A stretch of 64,000 bases of DNA from Spirochaetia bacterium (GCA_021736385.1 JAIPFY010000008.1:1-64000), one strand, 5' to 3'; counted from the stretch's first letter, positions 27,491 to 36,386 are shown. A program made the numbers and translations. Notes: generated by a model not told the origin, from the sequence alone.

Positions 27491-28162
27491 ATGAAAACAT
27501 ATGAGATTCCGATCACAGAGCTGTGCGACAGGTACAGTCGTCTTTATTCTGCCTCAGTGGGGGATATTCTGGATCGCAGAGGGTTCAGAAATCAGATCCT
27601 GCCACATGATATTCAAGCTCAGGTGAGACCGGATTCAGCTATCTGCGGGCTCGCTTTCACCGGTGAGGGAGAACCTCATAACGATTCGGAATTGAGTGAC
27701 CAGGACATCCGGATCACCATGCTGGAAAGCATCTTCCCGAACTCGATCTCAATCTGGAAAACTAACGGTGATACTGCTGCAGCTCATTGGGGTGAGATCA
27801 TGGGAACAGCAGCACAGCAAAAAGGCTGCAAAGGAGTCATTCTTGATGGAGGGACCCGTGATGTCGCATATCTGAACGAGATCGAGTTCCCGGTCTTCTG
27901 CAGATTCAGGAACCCGGCCAGTTCCATAGGCCGGTGGTCCATCACCAGGTATATGAGACCGATAGTGATCGGAAACACGAACATATTTCCCTATGATGTG
28001 ATCATTGCCGATATCGACGGGGTCGTAGTGGTCCCTCAGGATATAGCATATGAAGTACTCCAGGAAGCTGAACGTGTCTGCAGTAAAGAGGAGAAGATGC
28101 GATTATCACTGATGCAGGGCACCTCCATCAGCAGTGTCTATGCACAGTATGGTGATTTCTGA
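27491..28162 (+). CDS. RraA-like aldolase/decarboxylase family protein
   Basis: The 223-residue protein has the RraA/HMG-aldolase core: SVGDILDRRGF near the start, WGEIMGTAAQQKGCKGVILDGGTRD (given in parts: WGEIMGTAAQQ and GVILDGGTRD) with the catalytic Gly-x-Arg-Asp, and VIIADIDGVVVVPQ. Members cleave 4-hydroxy-4-methyl-2-oxoglutarate or decarboxylate oxaloacetate to pyruvate. GGAGGG is 5 nt before the ATG. Divergence from the iclR-led operon and the shared operators make it part of the same acid catabolic pathway. Confidence 0.88.
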   Translation: MKTYEIPITELCDRYSRLYSASVGDILDRRGFRNQILPHDIQAQVRPDSAICGLAFTGEGEPHNDSELSDQDIRITMLESIFPNSISIWKTNGDTAAAHWGEIMGTAAQQKGCKGVILDGGTRDVAYLNEIEFPVFCRFRNPASSIGRWSITRYMRPIVIGNTNIFPYDVIIADIDGVVVVPQDIAYEVLQEAERVCSKEEKMRLSLMQGTSISSVYAQYGDF

Positions 28163-28222
28163 CCCACGGCTGAGCTCAGCAGGAAGCGATGCTGATCATC
28201 CCTGCAATCTCAGAAGTGATTC

Positions 28223-28251
28223 TTGTCTCATGAGCCATCCTGGTGTACTAT
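28223..28251 (+). promoter_or_regulatory. Possible promoter of the alpha/beta hydrolase gene
   Basis: TTGTCT (28223-28228), 17 bp and TACTAT (28246-28251) match the consensus in four of six positions each. The leader to the ATG at 28336 would be about 78 nt. Confidence 0.4.
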
Positions 28252-28335
28252 CTACAGCAGCAGGTATCTATCCTGCAGGCAGAGCACACACGATGTCCCT
28301 GCCATCCTATACTACCCTGCAGGAGGTATCAGATC

Positions 28336-29124
28336 ATGCAGAGACCGGATGAACTCGTATTCGAAGGCCAGACTCTCAGGGGGATGGTCCATTACCCTGA
28401 TTCAGCAGAGGGGCCTGTCCCCTCTGTGATCATATTCCATGGATTCACCGGCAGCAAAGTCGATGCTCACCGTATCCATGTGCACATAGCCCGGTATCTT
28501 GAAGAACGCGGGATCGCTGTCTACCGGTATGACTTCATCGGCTCGGGTGAGAGCGACGGGGAGTTCGAACAGATGACGCTCAGCAGCGAGATCGCACAGG
28601 CGCATGCCGTGTTCGCACATGTCTGTGAAGACCCACGCTGCGATCCATCACAGGTGTTCGTCATCGGACACAGTATGGGAGGTCTTGTGACCGGATGCTT
28701 TGCAGGAGATACGGCATCAGAGCCCTCACTGCAGCAGCCTGCAGGACTCATCCTCATGGCACCGGCGGGGAATATGATCGAAGTCTACGAGGAGGTCTGC
28801 AGGATCTCAAAAGACTGGATCAGAGCTGACGGCTCAGTGGATCATGAAGGGTATGTGGTAGGAAGCGGGTACCTGAAAGACCTTACCGGTCATATCGCAT
28901 CACTGCCCGAGCGTGCAGCAGCCTATATGAACGATGTCCTGGTGATCCATGGGGATCAGGATACGGTCGTAGGCCTCTCAGTCGGGCAGACCTTCGCAGG
29001 CTACTATCAGGAACGGGGAACGGTCGCGATCATCGAAGGAGCAGACCACTGCTTCTCACAGATCCCCTATGAACAGCAGCTGCTCGAACAGATCGGCTCC
29101 TTTGTCACACAGCACCTTCAATAG
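28336..29124 (+). CDS. Alpha/beta hydrolase (esterase-like)
   Basis: The 262-residue cytosolic enzyme has the oxyanion segment IIFHGFTGSK, the nucleophile elbow GHSMGG (Ser about residue 117), the acid in VIHGDQDTVV and the late histidine in GADHCFSQ. These form a complete Ser-Asp-His triad. The ATG at 28336 is chosen because AGGAGG is 9 nt upstream; the in-frame extension to 28243 is not protein-like. It resembles cinnamoyl/feruloyl esterase-like hydrolases, which release acyl groups from plant polysaccharides, but the substrate is unproven. Its stop overlaps the convergent macrodomain-like gene by 7 bp. Confidence 0.88.
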   Translation: MQRPDELVFEGQTLRGMVHYPDSAEGPVPSVIIFHGFTGSKVDAHRIHVHIARYLEERGIAVYRYDFIGSGESDGEFEQMTLSSEIAQAHAVFAHVCEDPRCDPSQVFVIGHSMGGLVTGCFAGDTASEPSLQQPAGLILMAPAGNMIEVYEEVCRISKDWIRADGSVDHEGYVVGSGYLKDLTGHIASLPERAAAYMNDVLVIHGDQDTVVGLSVGQTFAGYYQERGTVAIIEGADHCFSQIPYEQQLLEQIGSFVTQHLQ

Positions 29125-30176
29125 ATGCGCAGCTGAGAGAGTCCCAGTTCAAGCCTGTTGCGATCAATGACTTCGTTCCAGGTATGATACCCTTGCGGGG
29201 GTTCATAGCTGCAGCTGCTTACCTCATACCGACCAGCATGCCCGGTCATATGAGCCATGAGATCGGTCGCAGCTGCCTTCACCCCGTCATCTGTGGCTCT
29301 TGAGCCCGCATAGAAGTCGTTTCCCGGCCATGATACATGATCCCAGGCTACTATCGAGAAGAGCCGGTGATCACAGAAGTCATCTCCGGGTTCCTCATAC
29401 GCTGTGACCCGGCACAGCTGAGCATGAGGAGCGGCCGCTCTTCTGAGCGGCCTGACCCTCAGTTCGGTCTCTCCTGCGTGGAAGGTCTCCTCCCTGCACT
29501 CCTGATAGGGATCGTAGTAGATGATCCTGATCGATGGGAACAGGGAATGATGGGTTCTGATCAGTTCGGCGAGCACCTGTTCCAGAAGGGCTCCGAGTCT
29601 ACCGTAGAACGGCCCGGCGAACTGGCCGCAGCCGATCCCGGGAACAGTCACCACAGCCTGCTGAGCATGCGCACTGCAGATGGTCTCCACATGCTGCAGC
29701 AGCGGCAGCAGGCGTCGTTCATAGAGCCGGTAGTACTGCTCATAGCAAATCTGTGCATCGGAAGTCACCTCCTCCCAGTCACAGGGAGTCACCCCACAGG
29801 GGGCTGCAAGGAGGGCCCCCGGGATGAAGAGCAGCTCTGCAGAGAACGGCAGGGTATGGACACGCGGGTTCCGATGAGCCCCGTCGTCATAGACGCGAAC
29901 CGGGACCGCGACAGCCAGGTCTCCCAGGATCGATAGCTCCTGCATGTTCCAGTCAGACCCGTCTGCATGCAGTGCCGACTCAGCGAAGATCTGAGGCTTC
30001 TTGGTAGTGATGAGCTGCTGGAGGAACTGCCAGTCTGAAAGTGAGGACAGATCAAGACCGGCAAGCCGCCGGTGCAGATAGGCTCCCATCGTGCACGTAC
30101 CTGCTGCCAGGGCCTCCCGGTACCAGGCTACCTTCGCAAACCCATCATGATGCATCAACACAGTACCATCAGTCAT
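29118..30176 (-). CDS. Macrodomain-like protein of unknown function
   Basis: The 352-residue soluble protein is not one I can name with certainty. Its central VVTVPGIGCGQFAG resembles the glycine-rich loop of macrodomains that bind ADP-ribose, and WPGNDFYAGSRATDDGVKAA is a strongly patterned motif I associate with uncharacterised macrodomain-like proteins, including Legionella ones. The ATG at 30176 has AGGGGG 8 nt upstream; the 11-residue extension to 30209 lacks one. It lies downstream of a nucleoside hydrolase gene and a sugar importer, which hints at nucleoside or ADP-ribose chemistry. Other roles are equally possible. Confidence 0.55.
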   Translation of the reverse strand: MTDGTVLMHHDGFAKVAWYREALAAGTCTMGAYLHRRLAGLDLSSLSDWQFLQQLITTKKPQIFAESALHADGSDWNMQELSILGDLAVAVPVRVYDDGAHRNPRVHTLPFSAELLFIPGALLAAPCGVTPCDWEEVTSDAQICYEQYYRLYERRLLPLLQHVETICSAHAQQAVVTVPGIGCGQFAGPFYGRLGALLEQVLAELIRTHHSLFPSIRIIYYDPYQECREETFHAGETELRVRPLRRAAAPHAQLCRVTAYEEPGDDFCDHRLFSIVAWDHVSWPGNDFYAGSRATDDGVKAAATDLMAHMTGHAGRYEVSSCSYEPPQGYHTWNEVIDRNRLELGLSQLRIY

Positions 30177-30253
30177 ACGAGCCACCCCCTGCTGCTGTAT
30201 GATACCCACAGCTCACCCGCACATCAAGAGGGATCGTACTAACAGAAGCAGGG

Positions 30254-31132
30254 TCAGTGGCTTCCAAGCCTCCGGTAGAGATCGGCATAGATGGCATCCC
30301 TGTCGAGATGATAGACCCAGCGGCAGAGCTTCCGTCTGGGGTCCTGGATGTAAGACCCATCCTCTGCGATCCGAGGGGTCGCTGTCGAGTAACTCTGTAG
30401 AGCATCAGGCAGGACCAGAGCCGCTACGGCTGCGACATCCCAGATCTCCTTGGTCCCCATCCCTTCGGGCAGGTATTCAGAGAACCTCTGGTAGAGAAAG
30501 GAGCATAACGGATCACTGGTATCCATATAGGCAGAGAGCTCTTCCCTGCTGGAAGTGAGATGGGAAGAGACCCCCATGCAGGGGACTACCGTCAGGGGGA
30601 TCCCGGAATCATAGACCACCTTCACAGCAGCGATATCACCCTGCAGATTGAACTCCCGGTTATCAGGCCAGTGCAGATCATTACCACCGAGCCAGATGAC
30701 CCTGCAGCGGTTCACCACCTCAGGTTCGATCAGGATCGCAGAGGCGATGTTGGTAAGTGCCCCGATCGCGATGATCTGCAGGGGGTCTTCTGCTGAAGCA
30801 GAGACAGACCTGCGGATCAGATCCTCCACAGCATCACTGCGCTCAGCATCCCCCGTATCGGTGAGGAACTCACTCGATCCGGCATAGCTGGGAATATCAT
30901 CCCGGCCAAGACGATCGAGCAGTCTGCCGATCTCCTCATGACTCTTGCGCATCCCCTCGCCTGCAGAGGCTGCCCGGTCATTCCTGAACGGTGCGGCATA
31001 GATCGCTTCGGTCTTCACCACATCCTCGGCCCTGAGCAGATACGCAAGGGCGAACTGATCATCTATCTCATTGAAGGTATCGGTATCAAGTACGGCCCTC
31101 GGCCGTACATCACTCTTCTGATGCTCTCTCAT
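30254..31132 (-). CDS. Nucleoside hydrolase (IUNH family)
   Basis: The 292-residue enzyme has the calcium-binding N-terminal motif LDTDTFNEIDDQ (Asp16, Asp18, Asp24, Asp25), one residue longer than the usual spacing, plus IAIGALTNIA, WLGGN and the late KEIWDVAAVAAL. Family members hydrolyse the N-glycosidic bond of ribonucleosides to base and ribose. AGGAG lies 6 nt before the ATG. It follows a CUT1 importer, which suggests that the importer brings in a nucleoside or N-glycoside. Members acting on other glycosides exist. Confidence 0.88.
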   Translation of the reverse strand: MREHQKSDVRPRAVLDTDTFNEIDDQFALAYLLRAEDVVKTEAIYAAPFRNDRAASAGEGMRKSHEEIGRLLDRLGRDDIPSYAGSSEFLTDTGDAERSDAVEDLIRRSVSASAEDPLQIIAIGALTNIASAILIEPEVVNRCRVIWLGGNDLHWPDNREFNLQGDIAAVKVVYDSGIPLTVVPCMGVSSHLTSSREELSAYMDTSDPLCSFLYQRFSEYLPEGMGTKEIWDVAAVAALVLPDALQSYSTATPRIAEDGSYIQDPRRKLCRWVYHLDRDAIYADLYRRLGSH

Positions 31133-31174
31133 AACACGCTCCTTGTGTGTACATGTATTCGTGACTTCCGACGA

Positions 31175-32020
31175 TCAGCCCTTGATGGCAGACCCGGCCA
31201 CACTGGCAACATAGTATTTCTGCAGCGGCATCAGTATGATCAGAGGAATGAAGCACAGCAGACTCGCTGCTGCCAGCTTCAGCCCCCAGAGCGTACCGTA
31301 CTGCTGCGTGAAGGTCGATAATGCTATCTGGATCATACCGTTCTCGATAGAACGCGATACGACCAGAGGCCAAAGAAAGGACTCCCACTGCCCGAGAAAG
31401 AGGATCAGAGAAGCTCCGATCATAGTCGGGATCGTGAGAGGGAAGTAGATCTTCAGCAGAACCTGCAGACTGGTAGCACCATCGATGGTGGCAGCCTCGA
31501 GCAGAGCTTTGGGTATCTGGTTGAAGAACTGGATGAACATGAAGATCACCATACCATTGCCGAGCATCGGCAGGATCAGGGCGATCCTCGTATCGATGAG
31601 ACCGAGTGAATCGACCAGATTATAGGTCGGGATCACCAGCAGGTCCGCATGCATGAGAAACGATGCAAGCACGATGGCGAACAGGATGTTCTTACCATAG
31701 AACTGCAGGGCAGAGAAGGCGAACCCCGCCAGGGCATTGATGATCACCCCTGCCACTACAGTGATCATACAGACGAACAGCGTATTGACCAGGGCATGGG
31801 AGAAGACATCATTGGTGAACACACCGATGAAGTTCGCCATGGTGAAGGGGACAGGACTCAGAGCCTTGAAGGAGAGAGGCGCGAGCCCCTGAAAGATCAG
31901 GTTCTCAGGTCTGAAGGATGCCATCAGCGACCACACGATCGGCATGACGAAGATGAACCCGAAGGTCAGTGACAGAAGGTGATAGATACTCAGCTGCAGA
32001 TAGTTCTTTCTGGATCTCAT
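31175..32020 (-). CDS. CUT1 ABC transporter permease (MalG/AraQ type)
   Basis: The 281-residue permease has six membrane helices and the EAA loop LLEAATIDGATSLQVLLKIY, which contacts the ATPase. It ends in the usual QKYYVASVAGSAIKG. It is 1 bp from the other permease gene. It works with the binding protein at 32899; no ATPase gene is present in the operon. Confidence 0.93.
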   Translation of the reverse strand: MRSRKNYLQLSIYHLLSLTFGFIFVMPIVWSLMASFRPENLIFQGLAPLSFKALSPVPFTMANFIGVFTNDVFSHALVNTLFVCMITVVAGVIINALAGFAFSALQFYGKNILFAIVLASFLMHADLLVIPTYNLVDSLGLIDTRIALILPMLGNGMVIFMFIQFFNQIPKALLEAATIDGATSLQVLLKIYFPLTIPTMIGASLILFLGQWESFLWPLVVSRSIENGMIQIALSTFTQQYGTLWGLKLAAASLLCFIPLIILMPLQKYYVASVAGSAIKG

Positions 32021-32021
32021 A

Positions 32022-32894
32022 TCACTCCCTCTCCCCGAACGTCTTGAACTGGATGGCGATGATGCCGATGAGCATGAACATCAGAAAGACGATCATCGCC
32101 ATCCCGTGCCCCACATCTCCCTGGAGCATGGCTGTCTTGTACGCCTCATGCATCAGCACGTTGGTGGAAGAATCAGGACCGCCCTTGGTGATCATGAAGA
32201 CCGGGATGAAGAGCATGAAGTTGGCAGCTGTATCGGTCACGAAGATGAACAGCAGCGTCCTGAACAACAGGGGCAAGGTGATGTGAAAGAAGGCGGGGAT
32301 CGTCCCTACCCCTTCCACCTGACAGGCCTCATAGATCTCTTTCGGAATGTTCTTCAATCCTGCCAGGACGAAGAGCATCCAGAAGGAACACCCTTTCCAG
32401 GAGGCTATGATGATGATGATCCACAGCGCCTGGGTGGGAGAGTTGAAGAACGGCTGCATCGGCAGACCGAAGGCATTCAGGAGATAGTTCATGATCCCGT
32501 TACCCGGCCTGAAGATGATGCTCCAGTAGATGGTGGTGACCGCGAGAGAGACCCCAAGAGGGATGAAGAAGAGGAATCGGTAGAACATCTTCCCCTTGTA
32601 GTCAAGATTGATCAGCAGGGCCATAACGACCGCGATCGCCACCTGGATCGGATTGATCAGAAGATTCAGTTTGGTGGTGACCCAGACTGAATTCCAGAAC
32701 GATCGATCAAGAAAAAGATCGATATAGTTGTTGATACCCACAAAGACCTTCGTACCGCTGAGATAACTCACCTTGAAGAAGCTTTCCCCGATGACGATGA
32801 TGATCGGATAGAGCTTGAAGATCAGGATCAGGCCGACAGCCGGCAGCAGGAACATATACGCTTTTACCGTCTCTTTCTTGTGTCGATCTACCAT
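32022..32894 (-). CDS. CUT1 ABC transporter permease (MalF/UgpA type)
   Basis: The 290-residue permease has six membrane helices, the N-terminal PAVGLILIFKLYPII helix and an EAA loop YEACQVEGVGTIPAFF in which the usual DGA is EGV. The ribosome site is weak (AGGG 13-14 nt upstream), and the gene starts 4 bp after the binding protein stop, so translation is probably coupled. Confidence 0.92.
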   Translation of the reverse strand: MVDRHKKETVKAYMFLLPAVGLILIFKLYPIIIVIGESFFKVSYLSGTKVFVGINNYIDLFLDRSFWNSVWVTTKLNLLINPIQVAIAVVMALLINLDYKGKMFYRFLFFIPLGVSLAVTTIYWSIIFRPGNGIMNYLLNAFGLPMQPFFNSPTQALWIIIIIASWKGCSFWMLFVLAGLKNIPKEIYEACQVEGVGTIPAFFHITLPLLFRTLLFIFVTDTAANFMLFIPVFMITKGGPDSSTNVLMHEAYKTAMLQGDVGHGMAMIVFLMFMLIGIIAIQFKTFGERE

Positions 32895-32898
32895 ATGA

Positions 32899-34281
32899 TT
32901 ATCGCACCCTTGAAATATTCTTTTCGATCTCTGCTACCGCTTCACTCAACGCCCTCTGAGGGTCAACGCCCTGAGCTGCATCTGTGAAAGCCTTATCGAA
33001 CCCTGTATTCACGAAGGGATAGAACGGGGTGACCGGTCGACCTTCTGCTGTATTGAGCACCTGGTAGACACCAAGTCGCTGTGCACTGAGCGGGAACCTG
33101 TCGTATTTCGGATTCGTAGAGAGCTGGTCGAGCATGTACTTGGTAGCCGGCAACTCACCATTGGCGTCATACCAGAGCTGAGAGCCCTCCTCGGTAAGGG
33201 TCCACCACTGGAGGAAATCAGCAGCAAGCTGTTTGTTCTTCTCAGGAGCACTCTTGGCGATCCCGGTGACCCAGGAGCCGGTAGGTGTGGTCGGGTTGCC
33301 ATCTGCAAAATAGGGATGGGCAGCTACTACCACATCGAGACCTGATTCAGTGAGCCTCTTGAGATTCCAGCCGCCGCCGACCATCATCGCATAGGAGCCA
33401 TTGACGAACTCAGCAGGGGCATCATAGCCGGGGAGGAAGCCGCTGGGTACTTCCACCTTGTAGGTGTTGAACAGATCACCATAGAAGGTGACAGCCTTCA
33501 GCCATACCGGCTGATCGAAGTAGCCTTTCACCGTCGTCCCGTCAGGAGAGACGATCTTTCCGCCCCGAGACCCGCCAAGGGGCTGGAGCTGATAGAGACG
33601 TCCGGCCTGTTCGATATGAAGACCGTGTACATCGATGATACCATCCCCATCGATATCTCTGGTCATCTTGACCGCTGCATCGACGACCTCTTCCCAGGTC
33701 CATGCGGCAGCTCCCCATTTCTCTGCGAAATCGCCGGTGATCATGGTATCCTTGTCGACCACCACCGGCGGCAAGGTGATCCCTGCCTCTTCTGCCATCG
33801 CGGCGTTGATGTAAAGATACTGATCGGAGTTCTGCATGGGAGAGGCCATGATACGACCATTGTAGGTCACATCCGCAAGTGATTTCTCTGCGATCATCTG
33901 CGTGAAGGTCTCTTTGGGAATATACTTCGTCAGATCGTCGATAAAGCCCCTGTCGGCGTAGTTGGCCATCAGTGGGATGTCCATGACAACCAAGTCAATA
34001 TTGGGTGTATCAGCACTGAAGCGTACCTCCAGATTCTGGAAGTAGGTATCCCAGGGGTACTCCTCCACGGTGATCTCGATACCCGGATGTGCTGCCATAT
34101 AGGCATCAGCCATGATCTTCACCCTGTTCTCGTCATTCTGGAACTGATAGGCGAATACATTGATCTTCTGTGCCGTTTCCTGTGAATCTGATTCTGCCTG
34201 TCCGCCTGCTGTCAGCGGGAATACCAGACATAAGAGCATGACGATCGCCATACATGTGCGACCGGTCGTAGTGTGTTTCAT
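32899..34281 (-). CDS. CUT1 ABC transporter solute-binding protein
   Basis: The 460-residue exported protein has a signal peptide (about 1-25, ending PLTA) followed by GGQAESDSQ, then a two-lobed type 1 binding fold: ENRVKIMADAYMAAHPGIEI, PNIDLVVMDIPLM and the GSYAMMVGGGWNL hinge. The ligand of this family ranges over oligosaccharides, glycerol phosphates and polyols. Here the following nucleoside hydrolase suggests a ribosyl compound. It is first in the five-gene operon that ends with the macrodomain-like gene. Confidence 0.92.
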   Translation of the reverse strand: MKHTTTGRTCMAIVMLLCLVFPLTAGGQAESDSQETAQKINVFAYQFQNDENRVKIMADAYMAAHPGIEITVEEYPWDTYFQNLEVRFSADTPNIDLVVMDIPLMANYADRGFIDDLTKYIPKETFTQMIAEKSLADVTYNGRIMASPMQNSDQYLYINAAMAEEAGITLPPVVVDKDTMITGDFAEKWGAAAWTWEEVVDAAVKMTRDIDGDGIIDVHGLHIEQAGRLYQLQPLGGSRGGKIVSPDGTTVKGYFDQPVWLKAVTFYGDLFNTYKVEVPSGFLPGYDAPAEFVNGSYAMMVGGGWNLKRLTESGLDVVVAAHPYFADGNPTTPTGSWVTGIAKSAPEKNKQLAADFLQWWTLTEEGSQLWYDANGELPATKYMLDQLSTNPKYDRFPLSAQRLGVYQVLNTAEGRPVTPFYPFVNTGFDKAFTDAAQGVDPQRALSEAVAEIEKNISRVR

Positions 34282-34360
34282 ACATTACCTCCTTATAAAA
34301 CCACATGAGATGATACTAGTATGGAACGTGGCGGCACGATAGGGACCAACGTACTATGAT

Positions 34361-34379
34361 TGGTACCAGAAAGGTACCA
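34361..34379. promoter_or_regulatory. Inverted repeat upstream of the CUT1/nucleoside hydrolase operon
   Basis: TGGTACCAGAAAGGTACCA is a 7-bp perfect inverted repeat with a 5-bp spacer, about 80 bp upstream of the binding-protein start. The NarL-type regulator gene ends 27 bp away, so it may act here; no clear -35 accompanies the operon, as expected for an activated promoter. Confidence 0.45.
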
Positions 34380-34405
34380 TATGCTTCGGTGACCAGCAAA
34401 ATACC

Positions 34406-35107
34406 TTATCGATACTCTGCGATATGGTCTTCCATGTACTTCAGTACCAGCTGCGACCGCTTATGTACTGCCATCTTACCGTAGATGTTCGTCAGATAGT
34501 TCTTCACCGTCTGTTCGGCAAGATTCAGCAGTGATGCGATCTCCTTGTTACTCAAGCCCTGTACCACCTGCTCAAGGATCTCCTTCTCGAGACGGGTCAG
34601 CGCGATGAACCAGGCAGGCAGGGCTGCCGTCCTCACCGTACCTGATGTGATCAGCGGGCTGTCTGCCGGCAGCCGCAGCTTCTCGGTGAGTCTGGTGATG
34701 ATCGACGGGGAGATCTGGTTGATCCCGGCATACAAGGCCCTGATCGCTGTGATGACCTCTTCAGGGAGGATCGTCTTGAGCAGATACCCCTTGGCCCCGT
34801 ACTGCAGGGCCTCGACCACATAGGCATCCTCATCGAAGGTGGTCAGCATCATGATCCTGATCTGCGGATCGATCGTAGTGATCCGTCTTGTCGCTTCCAC
34901 CCCGTTCATGATCGGCATCTTGATGTCCATGATGATGATGTCGATCTCCTGACGCTCTACTGCCGCCACAGCATCCCTGCCGTCACTCTCGATGCCTATG
35001 ATCTCGATATCATCAGCTCGGTGCTGTATGACCTGAGCCAGGCTGTGGACGAACAGCGGCTGGTCATCGACCAGCAATACTTTGATCTTGGTCTTCTCTG
35101 TGTTCAT
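34406..35107 (-). CDS. NarL/LuxR-type response regulator
   Basis: The 233-residue regulator has a receiver domain (LLVDDQ, phosphorylated Asp61 in IIIMDIKMPIMNG, Lys in GYLLKTILPEE) and a C-terminal LuxR helix-turn-helix (LTRLEKEILEQVVQGLSNKE, then IASLLNLAEQTVKNYLTNIY). The ATG at 35107 has AAGGA 7 nt upstream; the extension to 35167 only covers the kinase gene. The start lies 44 bp inside the kinase gene. It probably controls the adjacent importer operon. Confidence 0.93.
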   Translation of the reverse strand: MNTEKTKIKVLLVDDQPLFVHSLAQVIQHRADDIEIIGIESDGRDAVAAVERQEIDIIIMDIKMPIMNGVEATRRITTIDPQIRIMMLTTFDEDAYVVEALQYGAKGYLLKTILPEEVITAIRALYAGINQISPSIITRLTEKLRLPADSPLITSGTVRTAALPAWFIALTRLEKEILEQVVQGLSNKEIASLLNLAEQTVKNYLTNIYGKMAVHKRSQLVLKYMEDHIAEYR

Positions 35108-36371
35108 ACGTGTTCCTTTTCTGTGTACGAGCCATCGGCAGCCTGGCGATGAGGGTGAACCCCGCATGTGAAGAGCTGTAGCTGATCACCCCGCCCTGCT
35201 GCTCGATCCGTTCTGTCATTCCTTTGAGGCCGATCCCCTCTACCACCGAAGCACTGCCGATCCCGTTATCTTCGAACGTGATCACCAGATGTTCTCGCTC
35301 CTGAAAGAAGATGATGACCACATGTGTCGCCTTACCATGTCTGAATGAGTTCGTCAGCCCCTCCTGCAGGAATCGCAGGATGAAATTGTCATAGGTGCTG
35401 CTCCCTGAGATACTGAAGTTCGTGAACTCGAGATGGATATCCATACCAGTCACATGCATGAAGTTATGTACGATCTTGTAGATACGACTGGTCAGGGGCA
35501 TCGTCACCTCCTGAATATCACGGAGCTGTTTCAGGACCTGCCGTATCTCATGGTGTCCGCCCCGGGCCTGCATCCTGGCGCTGCCGAGCAGTTCGAGCAG
35601 CTCCTGATCCTTCTTTCCCAGCAGCAGGTCCTCCCCGTGCTCGAGCATCATGATGATGCTCGTCAGCGTATACCCCGTGATATCGTGGATCTCACGGGTG
35701 ATACTCAGCCGCTCTTCGATCCTCGACTCGTTCTCGATGGTGAACGCATACTTCTGAAAGCCCAGGTTCGTATCGATCAGATTGTTGATGGAGATCTCTT
35801 TGAGCTGCAGATCCTTCTTCTGGCGGGCCAGCACTGTGAGGATATACTGCTGCAGATGACAGATCACCATGACAGCGCATTCACTGATGAGCAGGAATCC
35901 GGTCTCCGCTGCTGAGAGTCCATGGAAGGTGAACCCGAACACCACCGCATTGGACTGGATAGGTATCAGGATCCCGAAGACAGCCAGTGATACCGGTATA
36001 CTCGCCTTGAAGGGAAGTTTCACCGCGTACTGATAGAACAGGGCGGTAACGATCCAGAAGCGCAGACCGATCGCATTCACATGCAGCCCTGTGATGAGCA
36101 TGACCAGCAGAGAGTTGATGATGAAGATGATAAAGACCGAGATGGGGTGGACGATGAGCAGGAAGGCCATACTGAAGATACCACTCACCAGCGTGAGGAT
36201 CACCAGCTGAAAACGGATGTTCTCCACCGAGTAGACGGTGTTCTCAAGATCGGTAGCAAGGTAGAGCCCGAGAAAGAGGTACAGGAGTACCACTACCAGA
36301 TAGTTGACCCACGAGATGTTCCTGTCTATCAGATGAGACCCTATACTGTTCACCAGCGATTTCCGCTTCAT
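35064..36371 (-). CDS. Membrane sensor histidine kinase (NarX/DesK type)
   Basis: The 435-residue kinase has about six N-terminal membrane helices, a coiled segment, the phosphorylated histidine in TREIHDITGYTLTS and a C-terminal ATPase with EGLTNSFRHGKA and EDNGIGSASVVEGIGLKGM. The ATG at 36371 is the only start near the first helix; the 64-residue extension to 36563 has no membrane or protein-like character. No ribosome site is visible, and an extended -10 (TGGTATTGT) ends 6 nt upstream, so the message may be leaderless. It pairs with the NarL-type regulator. Confidence 0.88.
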   Translation of the reverse strand: MKRKSLVNSIGSHLIDRNISWVNYLVVVLLYLFLGLYLATDLENTVYSVENIRFQLVILTLVSGIFSMAFLLIVHPISVFIIFIINSLLVMLITGLHVNAIGLRFWIVTALFYQYAVKLPFKASIPVSLAVFGILIPIQSNAVVFGFTFHGLSAAETGFLLISECAVMVICHLQQYILTVLARQKKDLQLKEISINNLIDTNLGFQKYAFTIENESRIEERLSITREIHDITGYTLTSIIMMLEHGEDLLLGKKDQELLELLGSARMQARGGHHEIRQVLKQLRDIQEVTMPLTSRIYKIVHNFMHVTGMDIHLEFTNFSISGSSTYDNFILRFLQEGLTNSFRHGKATHVVIIFFQEREHLVITFEDNGIGSASVVEGIGLKGMTERIEQQGGVISYSSSHAGFTLIARLPMARTQKRNTYEHREDQDQSIAGR

Positions 36372-36377
36372 GTATGA

Positions 36378-36386
36378 ACAATACCA
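36378..36386 (-). promoter_or_regulatory. Extended -10 promoter abutting the kinase start (leaderless)
   Basis: TGGTATTGT on the minus strand is an extended -10 element whose last base is 6 nt from the ATG at 36371. No good -35 or ribosome site is visible. Confidence 0.45.

Noticed and set aside
28270-28322. CCTGCAGG twice before the hydrolase gene
   Set aside because: Short self-complementary octamers 40 bp apart, with no further symmetry, near an otherwise ordinary promoter and ribosome site.
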